From Polaromonas sp. YR568 (GTDB taxonomy: Bacteria > Pseudomonadota > Gammaproteobacteria > Burkholderiales > Burkholderiaceae_C), in contig NZ_FPBM01000010.1 of the NCBI RefSeq assembly GCF_900116715.1, positions 1-64,000 on the forward strand: a DNA stretch of 64,000 nucleotides. Direction: 5' to 3'. The notes under the pieces were generated by a model. That model was not told the origin of the DNA, did not search any database, and was given only the letters and a program-made list of their open reading frames with translations. Below, piece after piece: positions 7,961 through 16,503 of the stretch (positions are counted from its first letter, which is position 1; every line of letters starts with the position of its first letter). The position numbers were made by a program, and so were the translations under genes.

Positions 7961-8680
7961 TCAACGGCCTTCCTTGTCCCAGCTGCTGGAGGCGCGCAGC
8001 AGGCGATCCAGGTCGCGCTTGGCTTTGGCGGCGGCAGCGGCGTCCATGTCGGCCGGGAAACGCATCATCCAGTTGCCGATCGGGTCGACCAGATAGAGGT
8101 GGTCTTCAAGGCGCTTGCCGGCCTCGGGCTCCAGCCACTGGGCGAGCTCGGCAGGCGCTACACGCAGCACGGCCGACGAAGCCAGTGCAGGCAGCAGAGC
8201 ATCGCGCACCGGTGCGTCATCCACGACCAGCCAGACGCGGTCCAGGCGGTCTTTTTCCTTGCCCAGCGATTCGCGGAGCTGGCGCTGGAAGTACAGGTTC
8301 TGCTCGCACTTCGCGTCGCAGGCGCCGCCAGAGACGCTGACCAGCAGCCATTGATCTTTGAGCGCCGTGAGCGTGCCGGCGCGGCCGTCGAGCGCGCGCG
8401 TGGCCAGTGGCGGCAAAGGCCGCTGCGGGTTGATGAGTTCGCCAAAGTTGCGGCGGCCTTCCGGACGGACCACGTAGTAGGTGAAGTAAGACGCAAGCAC
8501 CGGCGCTGCGCACACCAGCAGCACGGCCAGCATTTTCCAGCGGCCCGCAACGGTGTTGGGCTCGCGCGTGCTGGACTGGTCGAGCACGGGCATCGCGTGC
8601 ACCGTCAGGCCCAGGGGCTGGTCAGGCATGACCGGGGCGGTAGCACGGAGAGAAGAAGTGTCAGGCGTATCGTTTGTCAC
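7961..8680 (-). CDS. membrane-anchored Sco-like/thioredoxin-fold protein of the cox cluster
   Basis: The 239-residue protein has one membrane helix at about residues 49-69 and a soluble C-terminal domain. A CDAKC motif (C121, C125) sits in the context WLLVSVSGGACDAKC, the position and spacing of the Sco copper-binding CxxxC. The rest of the domain follows the thioredoxin pattern, including a late LYLVDPIGNWMMRF strand. It is found between SURF1 and ctaA, overlapping SURF1 by four bases, so a role in oxidase assembly is likely. The conserved Sco histidine near the C-terminus is not seen, so copper delivery is not proven. Confidence 0.7.
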   Translation of the reverse strand: MTNDTPDTSSLRATAPVMPDQPLGLTVHAMPVLDQSSTREPNTVAGRWKMLAVLLVCAAPVLASYFTYYVVRPEGRRNFGELINPQRPLPPLATRALDGRAGTLTALKDQWLLVSVSGGACDAKCEQNLYFQRQLRESLGKEKDRLDRVWLVVDDAPVRDALLPALASSAVLRVAPAELAQWLEPEAGKRLEDHLYLVDPIGNWMMRFPADMDAAAAAKAKRDLDRLLRASSSWDKEGR

Positions 8681-9444
8681 GGCAGTGGGTCACGGCTTTT
8701 TTCGCCGCGCGATGAATTACGTAAATGACTACGGAGAGGAAGGACCAGCTGAAACCAGCCATACAAAATGATCATCAGGCCGCACAGCCCGAACCACTGG
8801 AAGGCATAACCGTAGTGTTTGTCCACTCCCAGGTTGGGCGCTGCCCATTCACGAAGCAGGCCTTCACTGGCGGCGCCGGTCTGAAGCAGTGAGACTTCCA
8901 GCAAAGGCAAACCGGTTTCCGTCCGGAAAGCAGGCAAGTCGAGATTTTGCCGTATCCGGCCGCTCTCGGCCCCTGTGAATTCATAGAGCCTTGAGGGCGG
9001 CGGGGCTATGCGCCCTTCTACCGTCACGGCGCCCGCAGGCGTTGCAACGTCCGGCAGGCGGGTGCGGTCGGCGAAATTGCGCGGCACCCAGCCCCGCTGC
9101 ACCAGGATGACCTGTGCGCTGCCCTCCAGCACCAGCGGCGTGACCACCACAAAGCCGGTTTTGCCGCTCATGGGCCGGTTGTCGAGGTAGACCGTATGGT
9201 CGGCGCGCCAGCTGCCTTTGAGCGTGGCCGGCCGGTGAATGTCGTCGGTGATGTTGGGGGCGGTGAGCAGCGAGCGTGCATCCAGCGCGGGTAGCCGGCC
9301 CTTGGAATCGACGGCGGCCTGGAGCGCTTCTTTCTGCGCGGCGCGGCGCAGCTGCCACTGCCCCAGCGAAAAAGTCGTGCCGGCCACCACCAGTGCGGCC
9401 ACGGTGAGTATCCAGAAGCGTGGGGAGTGCAAAGCGCGTGTCAT
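8677..9444 (-). CDS. SURF1 family cytochrome oxidase assembly protein
   Basis: SURF1 helps insert heme A into subunit I. The 255-residue protein has an N-terminal membrane helix (FWILTVAALVVAGTTFSLGQWQ) followed by the typical Gln-Trp pair, a central periplasmic domain with VILVQRGWVP, and a C-terminal helix (YAFQWFGLCGLMIILYGWF). These are family hallmarks. It is divergent from the small DUF2909 gene with an 18-base gap and overlaps the next gene by four bases. Confidence 0.93.
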   Translation of the reverse strand: MTRALHSPRFWILTVAALVVAGTTFSLGQWQLRRAAQKEALQAAVDSKGRLPALDARSLLTAPNITDDIHRPATLKGSWRADHTVYLDNRPMSGKTGFVVVTPLVLEGSAQVILVQRGWVPRNFADRTRLPDVATPAGAVTVEGRIAPPPSRLYEFTGAESGRIRQNLDLPAFRTETGLPLLEVSLLQTGAASEGLLREWAAPNLGVDKHYGYAFQWFGLCGLMIILYGWFQLVLPLRSHLRNSSRGEKSRDPLP

Positions 9445-9462
9445 GAGCCGATAATCCTGTTC

Positions 9463-9702
9463 ATGACTTACCTGATCGCACTGGCGTTTATCGCCATTTT
9501 TGCCAGCCTGGCCTCCGCACTGTTCTTCATGCTCAGGGGCGGCAAGGGTAGCGAAGACGCCGAAAGCAGCAAACGCAAAAACAGCAACATGGCGCGCGCA
9601 CTGGCGTTCCGTATCGGGTTTTCGGTTTTGCTGTTCATCTGCATTCTGATTGCGTGGAAGCTCGGTTATATCCAGCCGACCGGCATTCCCGCTGGTAAAT
9701 AA
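9463..9702 (+). CDS. twin transmembrane protein (DUF2909 type)
   Basis: A 79-residue protein with two predicted membrane helices (residues about 2-21 and 48-67) joined by a basic, polar loop rich in Lys and Ser. It is commonly found in reverse orientation inside beta- and gammaproteobacterial cox clusters, as here. The start is the ATG at 9463 because the upstream extension overlaps the SURF1 start. Function is unknown. Confidence 0.8.
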   Translation: MTYLIALAFIAIFASLASALFFMLRGGKGSEDAESSKRKNSNMARALAFRIGFSVLLFICILIAWKLGYIQPTGIPAGK

Positions 9703-9732
9703 AAAGCCACTCCAGGTGGCGGAATAAAGAAC

Positions 9733-9755
9733 AAAGGCCGCATCAAGCGGCCTTT
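9733..9755. terminator. bidirectional terminator between DUF2909 gene and coxC
   Basis: AAAGGCCGC-ATCAA-GCGGCCTTT forms a nine-base-pair perfect stem flanked by A and T, so it can end transcripts from both convergent genes. Confidence 0.8.
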
Positions 9756-9786
9756 GATTGAGCGGCCTTGGCCGCTGTTGGTTCCC

Positions 9787-10704
9787 TTACAACCAGTACA
9801 CCAGGATGTACAGGCCCAGCCACACCACGTCCACAAAGTGCCAGTACCAGGCGGCGCCTTCAAAGCCGAAATGCTTTTCAGGGGTGAAGTGGCCTTTTTG
9901 CAGGCGCAGCGTGATGAAGAACAGCATCAGCATGCCGACGAACACGTGGAAGCCGTGAAAGCCGGTGAGCAGGAAGAAGGTCGAGCCATACACGCCGGAC
10001 GACAGCTTCAGGTTCATCTCGTGATAGGCATGGAAGTACTCATAGCCTTGCACGAACAGGAAGACCAGGCCGAGAACTACCGTTGCCCACATGAAGGCAA
10101 TGGTGCGGGCACGTTTGCCTTCGATCAGGGCATGGTGGGCGATGGTGATGGTGACGCCGGAGGTCAGCAGCAAGGCCGTGTTGACGGTGGGCAGGGAGCC
10201 CATGATGCTGGCCCAGATGCCGCCGCCAATTGCCAGCGGCTTCATGGCGGTGAAGGGTTCGATGATGTCGGCAGGCGAAGCGGTCACGCCGGCGGCAAGG
10301 GTGGGCCAGACGGCCTTGAAGTCAGGCCAGAGCAGCGCGTTTTCGAGGCTGCCCAGTGCAGGCAGCGAGTGCGCGCGGGCCCACCACAGGGCGGTGAAGA
10401 AGGCGCCGAAGAACATCACTTCCGAGAAAATGAACCAGCTCATGCTCCAGCGGAAGGACAGGTCGATCTTGCGTCCGTACAGGCCGCCTTCGCTTTCAGC
10501 GATGGACTGACTGAACCAGCGGAACAAGGTCACCAGCCACCACACCATGCCGAAGGCCACAGACCATTTGCCCCAGCCGTGGCCGTTGATCCACTGGCTG
10601 GCGCCGAAGATGACAAAAAACAGGCCGATGGATGCCATCACCGGGTGGCTCGATGGGCTGGGGATGAAGTAGTGGGGGGTTGACCCGTGGGTTGCTGTTG
10701 ACAT
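9787..10704 (-). CDS. coxC: cytochrome c oxidase subunit III
   Basis: This is subunit III of the aa3-type oxidase, with seven membrane helices. Family segments include SPSSHPVMASIGLFFVIFGASQW at the start, WFSQSIAESEGGLYG, RWSMSWFIFSEVMFFGAFF and HGFHVFVGM near the end. The start at 10704 (MSTATHGSTP) is preferred over the upstream ATG at 10737 since it gives the usual N-terminus; GAG-rich sequence precedes it. It closes the coxB-coxA-ctaG-coxC unit. Confidence 0.95.
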   Translation of the reverse strand: MSTATHGSTPHYFIPSPSSHPVMASIGLFFVIFGASQWINGHGWGKWSVAFGMVWWLVTLFRWFSQSIAESEGGLYGRKIDLSFRWSMSWFIFSEVMFFGAFFTALWWARAHSLPALGSLENALLWPDFKAVWPTLAAGVTASPADIIEPFTAMKPLAIGGGIWASIMGSLPTVNTALLLTSGVTITIAHHALIEGKRARTIAFMWATVVLGLVFLFVQGYEYFHAYHEMNLKLSSGVYGSTFFLLTGFHGFHVFVGMLMLFFITLRLQKGHFTPEKHFGFEGAAWYWHFVDVVWLGLYILVYWL

Positions 10705-10782
10705 CGCTCGACTCCTGTTTTTCTCTCGAATTTCCAATAATCTTTTAACTTGCGCCGTGGGGTGTTTGTGCAGGTGCCGCGC

Positions 10783-10992
10783 TCAGTGCGCGACCATCCA
10801 CTTGGCCAGCAGCACCAGGGCTGCGACAAACACCACGACGGCAATCAACCCGACCACAATGATGTGGAGGGGGTTCAAATTTTTCACGTCTTCTTCGTAA
10901 TCGCCCCGCGCACGCAGGCCCACGAAAGACCAGGCCACGGCCTTGACCGTGCGCCAAAAAGAAGGTTTGCCGGGGGTTGCGGCCATGCTCAT
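10783..10992 (-). CDS. small DUF2970 membrane protein
   Basis: A 69-residue protein with the DUF2970 pattern: FWRTVKAVAWSFVGLRARGDYEED followed by one membrane helix (HIIVVGLIAVVVFVAALVLLA). It overlaps the ctaG stop by four bases and sits between ctaG and coxC, its usual position in beta-proteobacterial cox operons. Role unknown, presumably in oxidase assembly or stability. Confidence 0.85.
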   Translation of the reverse strand: MSMAATPGKPSFWRTVKAVAWSFVGLRARGDYEEDVKNLNPLHIIVVGLIAVVVFVAALVLLAKWMVAH

Positions 10993-11600
10993 GCGCCTGC
11001 CTGTTTTTCAGGTGGCACGGCAGCCGTCGTTGCCGGCGTCACGGGCGCGGGCGGCGTCTTGCCCCCCACTTCAAAGAAGGTGTACGACAGGGTAATCGTG
11101 CTCACGTCTTTCGACAGCTTCGGATCGATCACGAAGGCCACGGGCCACTGTTTCTTTTCGCCGGGCGCCAGGGTGTACTGGCTGAAGCAGAAGCACTCGA
11201 GCTTGTTGAAATGCGCGCCGGCCTGAGCGGGGGCGTAGCTGGGGATGGCCTGGGCAGACATGGTCCGGTTCTGCACGTTCTGGAACTCGTACATCACCGT
11301 GGTCAACTCGCCGGGGTGAACCTGCAGCGTGTTCTGGGCGGGCTTGAAATGCCAGGGGCCGCGCGAGTTCGCATCAAACTCGACCGTGATGGTGCGTGTG
11401 CGGTCCACCTGCGTATTGGCGGGTGAGCTGGACGTCGCGCCGGGAATCTGGCGGTCGGACAAGGCCAGCACGTTGATGCCGGTCATTTCGCAAATCGCCT
11501 TGTAGATAGGGACCAGCGCGTAACCGAAGCCAAACATGCCGAGCACGATCACGGCCAGTTTGCCCATCATGTTGAAGTTTTCGCGCTTGAGCCGCATCAC
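10989..11600 (-). CDS. ctaG: cytochrome c oxidase assembly protein CtaG/Cox11
   Basis: CtaG supplies copper to the CuB centre of subunit I. It has one N-terminal membrane helix (GKLAVIVLGMFGFGYALVPIYKAICEMTG) and a periplasmic Ig-like domain with the copper-binding motif CFCF (LECFCFSQYTL). Length of 203 residues is usual. Proline-rich and alanine-rich residues close the C-terminus. Confidence 0.95.
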   Translation of the reverse strand: MMRLKRENFNMMGKLAVIVLGMFGFGYALVPIYKAICEMTGINVLALSDRQIPGATSSSPANTQVDRTRTITVEFDANSRGPWHFKPAQNTLQVHPGELTTVMYEFQNVQNRTMSAQAIPSYAPAQAGAHFNKLECFCFSQYTLAPGEKKQWPVAFVIDPKLSKDVSTITLSYTFFEVGGKTPPAPVTPATTAAVPPEKQAGA

Positions 11601-11651
11601 GTTGGTACCGCCTTATGCCTGAACTTTGTGCCTGGAATTTGTCAGGCCGGC

Positions 11652-11762
11652 TCAGTGGGCCAGGAAAATCATCTTGGCCATGAAGCCGGCAAAAAAGACG
11701 AACGCGACCGAAGCGAGGATCAGCGCCAGGCGCAGGTTGCTTTTCTTTTGCTCGGGTGTCAT
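11652..11762 (-). CDS. cytochrome oxidase small assembly protein
   Basis: A 36-residue reading frame starts MTPEQKKSNLRLALILASVA and ends in MAKMIFLAH, with one membrane helix. This is the small assembly protein that lies between coxA and ctaG in many Burkholderiales. It fits exactly in the 200-base gap between those genes, in the same orientation, and codon use is GC-rich like its neighbours. No clear Shine-Dalgarno is seen before the ATG. Confidence 0.85.
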   Translation of the reverse strand: MTPEQKKSNLRLALILASVAFVFFAGFMAKMIFLAH

Positions 11763-11803
11763 GTTTTTTTACCGGTTCGGGTCAATTGCTTAGTCGCGGC
11801 CGA

Positions 11804-13438
11804 TCAGCCGATCACGCGGGTTGCCGAGGCATCCAGCTTGGGCGGTGTTTCGTAGGTGTGGAAAGGCGCTGGGGAAGGAACTTCCCACTCGAGGCCTTCG
11901 GCGCCCTTGCCGCCTTCGTCCATCCAGGGGTTCTGCTTGGCAGGTGCGCCCTTGCCGCGCATCGTGGGCACCACGATGAACAGGAAGAAGTACAGCTGGG
12001 CAAAACCGAAGAAGAACGCGCCCACGCTGGCCACGGCATTGAAGTCGGCGAACTGCATGGGGTAATCGGCGTAGCGGCGCGGCATGCCGGCCAGGCCCAG
12101 GAAGTGCATCGGGAAGAAGGTCACGTTGAAGGAAATCAGCGACCACCAGAAGTGGATCTTGCCGCGGGTTTCGTTGTACATCACGCCCGTCCATTTGGGC
12201 GACCAGTAGTAGTAGCCGGCAAAGAGGGCATAGAGCGAGCCGGCCACCAGCACGTAGTGGAAGTGGGCCACCACGTAGTAGGTGTCTTGCAGCTGCGTAT
12301 CAATCGGTGCGACCGAGAGAATCACGCCGGTCAGGCCGCCGATGGTGAACACGAAGATGAAACCCACCGCAAACAGCATGGGGGTTTCAAAGGTCATGGA
12401 ACCCTTCCACATCGTGGCGATCCAGTTGAAAACCTTCACGCCCGTAGGCACGGCGATCAGCATGGTGGAGTACATGAAGAACAGCTGGCCCGTAACCGGC
12501 ATGCCGGTGGTGAACATGTGGTGAGCCCACACGACGAAGCTCAGGATGGCGATGGAGCCGGTGGCGTACACCATGGAGGCGTAACCGAACAGGCGCTTGC
12601 GCGAGAAAGCCGGGATGATCTGGCTGATGATGCCGAAGGCCGGCAAGATCATGATGTACACCTCGGGGTGGCCGAAGAACCAGAAGATGTGCTGGTACAT
12701 CACCGGGTCGCCGCCGCCGGCGGGGTTGAAGAAGCTGGTGCCGAAGTGGCGGTCCGTCAGCGTCATGGTGATGGCGCCTGCCAGCACGGGCATCACGGCG
12801 ATCAGCAGGTAGGCGGTGATCAGCCAGGTCCAGCAGAACATCGGCATCTTCATCAGCGTCATGCCGGGGGCGCGCATGTTGAGGATGGTGACGATGATGT
12901 TGATCGAGCCCATGATGGACGAAGCGCCCAGGATGTGCATTGCAAAAATACCGGCGTCCATGGACGGGCCCATTTGCAGCGTCAGCGGCGCGTAGAGCGT
13001 CCAGCCCGCGGCGGGTGCGCCGCCGGGCATGAGGAAGGAGCCGGCCAGCATGATGCCGGCGGGGATCATCAGCCAGAAGCTGAAGTTGTTCATGCGGGCA
13101 AAAGCCATGTCGGCCGCGCCGATTTGCAGCGGGATCATCCAGTTCGCGAAACCCACGAAGGCCGGCATGATGGCGCCGAACACCATGATCAGGCCGTGCA
13201 TGGTGGTGAGCTGGTTGAAGAGCTCAGGGTTGACCAGTTGCAGCCCGGGCTGGAACAGCTCGGCGCGAATCAGCAGAGCCAGCACGCCGCCGAACATCAA
13301 CATGAAGAAACTGAACAGCAGGTACAGCGTTCCGATGTCTTTATGGTTGGTCGCGAAGACCCAGCGGCGCCAGCCCGCAGGGGCGTGGTCGTGGTGGTCA
13401 TCGTGCGCGTGGTCGTGATGGTCTAGAACTGCACTCAT
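11804..13438 (-). CDS. coxA: cytochrome c oxidase subunit I (aa3 type)
   Basis: The catalytic heme-copper subunit, 544 residues with twelve membrane helices. The proton-channel glutamate is present in FFGHPEVYIMILPAFG, which marks an A-type oxidase, and the CuB histidines lie in GHPEVY, AHHMFT and in the HFHYVL segment that also carries the heme ligands. The N-terminus is histidine- and aspartate-rich (DHHDHAHDDHHDHAP), a cytoplasmic tail seen in relatives. It follows coxB after about 100 bases. Confidence 0.98.
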   Translation of the reverse strand: MSAVLDHHDHAHDDHHDHAPAGWRRWVFATNHKDIGTLYLLFSFFMLMFGGVLALLIRAELFQPGLQLVNPELFNQLTTMHGLIMVFGAIMPAFVGFANWMIPLQIGAADMAFARMNNFSFWLMIPAGIMLAGSFLMPGGAPAAGWTLYAPLTLQMGPSMDAGIFAMHILGASSIMGSINIIVTILNMRAPGMTLMKMPMFCWTWLITAYLLIAVMPVLAGAITMTLTDRHFGTSFFNPAGGGDPVMYQHIFWFFGHPEVYIMILPAFGIISQIIPAFSRKRLFGYASMVYATGSIAILSFVVWAHHMFTTGMPVTGQLFFMYSTMLIAVPTGVKVFNWIATMWKGSMTFETPMLFAVGFIFVFTIGGLTGVILSVAPIDTQLQDTYYVVAHFHYVLVAGSLYALFAGYYYWSPKWTGVMYNETRGKIHFWWSLISFNVTFFPMHFLGLAGMPRRYADYPMQFADFNAVASVGAFFFGFAQLYFFLFIVVPTMRGKGAPAKQNPWMDEGGKGAEGLEWEVPSPAPFHTYETPPKLDASATRVIG

Positions 13439-13540
13439 CTTGGCTTCCTTTGGTGGCTTTGGCCTGTAGCTTTATCTTGGCGGCCGGCGCGTATACAAAA
13501 GGTACAGCGCCGGCGGATTCTGGTCGTGGGACGGATCGGC

Positions 13541-14743
13541 TTACTTGCGGGCAGCCTGCACTTCGGCGGGCTGGACGATCTGGCCGGTCTGGTTGGACCA
13601 GTTGTTCTTGGAGTAGCTGATCACGGCTGCGAGATCGGTGTCGCTCAACGCCTTCCATGAAGGCATCGCGCCGCCGGCAGCGCCGTTCAGCACAATCATG
13701 ATCTGTTTCTTGTGGTCGGCATCCAGCACGATGGCCGAGCCGTCGAGCGGCTTGATCGGGCCTGCGCCCTTGCCGTTGGCCTGATGGCAGGCTGCGCAAT
13801 TGGCGGCGTAGACTTTTTCGCCGCGAGCCTTCAGGTCAACCAGCGTCCAGACCTTGGAAGGATCATCCAGCTTGGCAGCAGCTTCCTTGGCCTTGACGGC
13901 CACCCAGGCGGTGTAGTCGGCAGCGGAGACGACCTTCACGTGGATGGGCATATAAGCGTGTTCTTTGCCGCAGAGTTCCTGGCACTGGCCGTAGAAGTCG
14001 CCGATTTGTTCGGCACGGAACCAGGTGTCGCGCACAAAACCGGGGATTGCATCCTGCTTGATGCCGAAAGCCGGCACCGCAAAGGCGTGGATCACGTCGC
14101 TGGCGGTGGTGATGATGCGGATCTTCTTGTTGACGGGGACAACCAGCGGATTGTCGACCTTGAGCAGGTAGTTGTCGGGTGCTTCGCCGGCTTTGGGGCC
14201 GCCGTTGTTGGACATTTCGCGGTGCGTGTTGTCGAGCGTGGAGACAAAGCCGATGCCTTCGCCTTCGCCCTTGATGTAGTCGTAACCCCATTTCCACTGG
14301 ATGCCGGTGGCCTTGATGGTGACGTCGGCGCTGGTGGTGTCCTTCTGGGCAACCAGCACCTTGGTGGCCGGCAGGGCCATGGCGATCACGATGATGAAGG
14401 GAACAACCGTCCAGGCGATTTCAACGGCGGTGGATTCGTGGAAGTTGGCCGATTTGTGGCCCAGGGACTTGCGATGCTTGAGGATGGAATAGAACATCAC
14501 CCCGAACACCGCCACGAAGATCACGAGGCAGATGGCCATCATGAACCAGTGCAGCCATTGCTGCTCTTCGGCAATTTTGGTCACGGCCGGGTGCAGGTTC
14601 AGCTGATTGACGGCGGGGCCGCCTTTCAGGTCATTGACAGCGTAAGCGGCGGTGCTGACCCAGGCGGCCGCAGATACCAGAATTGCGCCTGCATGCTGCA
14701 TGCCAAGCCGTGTCATTTTGCTCATGGTGTTGCTTACGTTCAT
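13541..14743 (-). CDS. coxB: cytochrome c oxidase subunit II with fused cytochrome c domain
   Basis: The protein has a signal or membrane segment, two helices, a CuA cupredoxin domain with CQELCGKEHAYM and the histidine in DVIHAFAVPAFG, then a C-terminal cytochrome c domain with CAACH and a distal methionine in AMPSWKALSD. The fused heme domain makes this a caa3-like subunit II. I take the ATG at 14743 (MNVSNTMSKM) because the in-frame extension to 14866 overlaps the next gene and lacks a usual N-terminus. Confidence 0.95.
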   Translation of the reverse strand: MNVSNTMSKMTRLGMQHAGAILVSAAAWVSTAAYAVNDLKGGPAVNQLNLHPAVTKIAEEQQWLHWFMMAICLVIFVAVFGVMFYSILKHRKSLGHKSANFHESTAVEIAWTVVPFIIVIAMALPATKVLVAQKDTTSADVTIKATGIQWKWGYDYIKGEGEGIGFVSTLDNTHREMSNNGGPKAGEAPDNYLLKVDNPLVVPVNKKIRIITTASDVIHAFAVPAFGIKQDAIPGFVRDTWFRAEQIGDFYGQCQELCGKEHAYMPIHVKVVSAADYTAWVAVKAKEAAAKLDDPSKVWTLVDLKARGEKVYAANCAACHQANGKGAGPIKPLDGSAIVLDADHKKQIMIVLNGAAGGAMPSWKALSDTDLAAVISYSKNNWSNQTGQIVQPAEVQAARK

Positions 14744-14862
14744 CGTGATCACTTTTTCTGCTTCAATTACCGACGTTACCGACCAAATTAACCGGCTGAT
14801 TATAAAGTTAGCGGCGGACCCTCCGGCCGCCGCCTGAACTGACGCGAGACTTTCAGGCCTCG

Positions 14863-15363
14863 TCAAGCGCTTCGCAGCGCCATGCGAATCTCGCGCGCCA
14901 GCGCCGGACGCAACTCCGGCCGCACATGGCGCCCCACCCGCACCGACCGGCCCTGGCCGGACACTTCAATCAGCGAACCGTCTTCCGCCTTGGGCTCAAT
15001 CCTCACCCATTCGCGGTTGAACTCGGCCCGCTCGGTGCGCCCTGCCGTTTCCAGCTCTACAACCAGCTGCCCGCCTTCGAGGACGATTTTTTCACCGTCT
15101 CCCGCATGGCGGGCGTACACCACAAAGGCCGCTCCCACTGCCGCCAGCTCAGCCCAGGCAAAAGGCATCACCATGGTGGCGCCCTGTGCCCAGAAAAATG
15201 CCGCGATCCCCAGCGAAACGCAGCACAGCGACACGTAAAGCCACCCCAGCTGGGCCGGTGTGAGTGAACAGTGACGCTTGAGAAGCCACAACACAGCATC
15301 ATGGCTGTGGGCGCCCTGAGCGGGCATGGTGGCAAAACGAAACGCTGGCGTTGGCTGCAACAT
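14863..15363 (-). CDS. DUF2244 membrane protein
   Basis: A 166-residue protein with two central membrane helices (about 40-85) and a C-terminal basic domain ending FNREWVRIEP...VGRHVRPELRPALAREIRMAL. This pattern matches the DUF2244 family, which is often near cox genes. Function is unknown. It has the same orientation as coxB and starts about 120 bases upstream of it, so it could precede the cox operon on one transcript. Confidence 0.75.
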   Translation of the reverse strand: MLQPTPAFRFATMPAQGAHSHDAVLWLLKRHCSLTPAQLGWLYVSLCCVSLGIAAFFWAQGATMVMPFAWAELAAVGAAFVVYARHAGDGEKIVLEGGQLVVELETAGRTERAEFNREWVRIEPKAEDGSLIEVSGQGRSVRVGRHVRPELRPALAREIRMALRSA

Positions 15364-15548
15364 GCGGCAACCCTCAAAAAGCTGCGGTCAATGCCGGGCA
15401 CCGGCCGCACAAGGCGTGGGAACATCCCCAAAATCCAGCTTTGAATTGTAGCCGGGTTTACCTTGTTGGCCCCCTGAAAAGCCCCTCGCAGACCGATTGG
15501 GACGCGCAGGATGAGCGCCTGCGCAACACATGGTTTCTGAAGCTGTTC

Positions 15549-16454
15549 TCAGGCGCCCGGCCGCTGGCCGTGAAGCATGCTGCGCATGTCGTCTACCGAC
15601 ACGGCGCTGAGCGCACTGACCTTGATTTTGGGCGGCGCCTTCAGGGCATGGCCATAGATGACTTCGAAAGTAAGCGACAGCCTTCCGTCGTCGCCCTTCA
15701 CCAGGTGGCGGGCCAGGGCATCTTCGAGCTTGGCCTTCCAGGCCTTGCCTCGCAGCGCGGGAAAGCGCGCCGGATGGAAGTTGCGGCCCAGCTCCGCCAG
15801 GTCCTGCAACAGCCGCTGCGGTGTCGCATAGGTCAAGGTGATGCGCTCCATGTCCATCACCGGCTCGGCAAACCCGGTTTGCACCAGCATGTCGCCCCAA
15901 TCGTGCATGTCGGTCAGCTCGTGGCCCGCGGGCGGCCAGCCCAGCTGCGCATACACCTCGCGCAGTTCTTTGGCGGTGTCGGGCCCCAGGGACGAAAACA
16001 TGACAAAGCCGTTGACCTTGAGCGCCTGGTGCCACTTCGCCAGCAAGGCCTGTGGGTCGGCCGACTCATGCAGCGCCATGTTGGCCCAGAGCATGTCGGC
16101 GCTGCCGGGTGCGGGCGCCTCAAAACGCACGGCGGGCGCCGTCCACCGCGCAGGGTGCCACCACGGCCTCACTATTTTTTTGATAGCTTCCTGCGTACGT
16201 TCCGCGCTGGCCTCCACCACAAAACACTTTGAATCGGGATAGCGGCCGGCGAGTTGCGCCTGCGCCTCCAGCCCTCCGCGCAGCGCGCCCCAGTGGATCC
16301 ACGAAGCGGGTTGCAGCCTGATCCATTGCAGGCGGTCCATCATCCGCCGGGCCACTTCCTCATGAAGCCATGGCGATGCCAAAGGCGCGGTGCGCTCCCA
16401 GCGGCCGACGGCAAGCGGGTCTAGCGTGGGCGGACGCTGATGGGAAGTGGTCAT
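15549..16454 (-). CDS. SAM methyltransferase-like protein (BioC-like)
   Basis: The 301-residue protein resembles malonyl-ACP O-methyltransferase BioC and related betaproteobacterial proteins. The Rossmann region is present, but motif I is degenerate: instead of a glycine-rich DxGxGxG there is HWGALRGGLEAQAQLAGRYP. Later motifs are better kept (ADMLWANMALHESADP, LKVNGFVMFSSLGPDTAKELREV, HDWGDMLVQTGFAEPV). The last of these is BioC-like. Loss of glycine spacing casts doubt on SAM binding. It is divergent from comF with a 49-base gap, a pairing common in this lineage because both relate to biotin/competence-linked loci. The start is the ATG at 16454, since the longer frame runs over comF. Confidence 0.65.
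   Translation of the reverse strand: MTTSHQRPPTLDPLAVGRWERTAPLASPWLHEEVARRMMDRLQWIRLQPASWIHWGALRGGLEAQAQLAGRYPDSKCFVVEASAERTQEAIKKIVRPWWHPARWTAPAVRFEAPAPGSADMLWANMALHESADPQALLAKWHQALKVNGFVMFSSLGPDTAKELREVYAQLGWPPAGHELTDMHDWGDMLVQTGFAEPVMDMERITLTYATPQRLLQDLAELGRNFHPARFPALRGKAWKAKLEDALARHLVKGDDGRLSLTFEVIYGHALKAPPKIKVSALSAVSVDDMRSMLHGQRPGA
16172..16188 (-). repeat. short AT-rich palindrome (GCTAT-N7-ATAG type), copy 1
   Basis: Read on the minus strand this is GCTATCAAAAAAATAG, lying inside the methyltransferase-like gene, where it encodes an Ile-Lys-Lys-Ile stretch. It matches two other copies in the window (22176-22192 and 31610-31626) in stem and spacing. Confidence 0.4.
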
Positions 16455-16503
16455 GAAGGAAGGCGCTACGGTTCGCTGAAAAGTACGCGAGTATATTGAC
16501 ACG

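Noticed and set aside
11756..13426. A 556-residue plus-strand frame opposite coxA
   Set aside because: It is the antisense frame of coxA and has very high His/Gly content typical of such GC-rich shadows.
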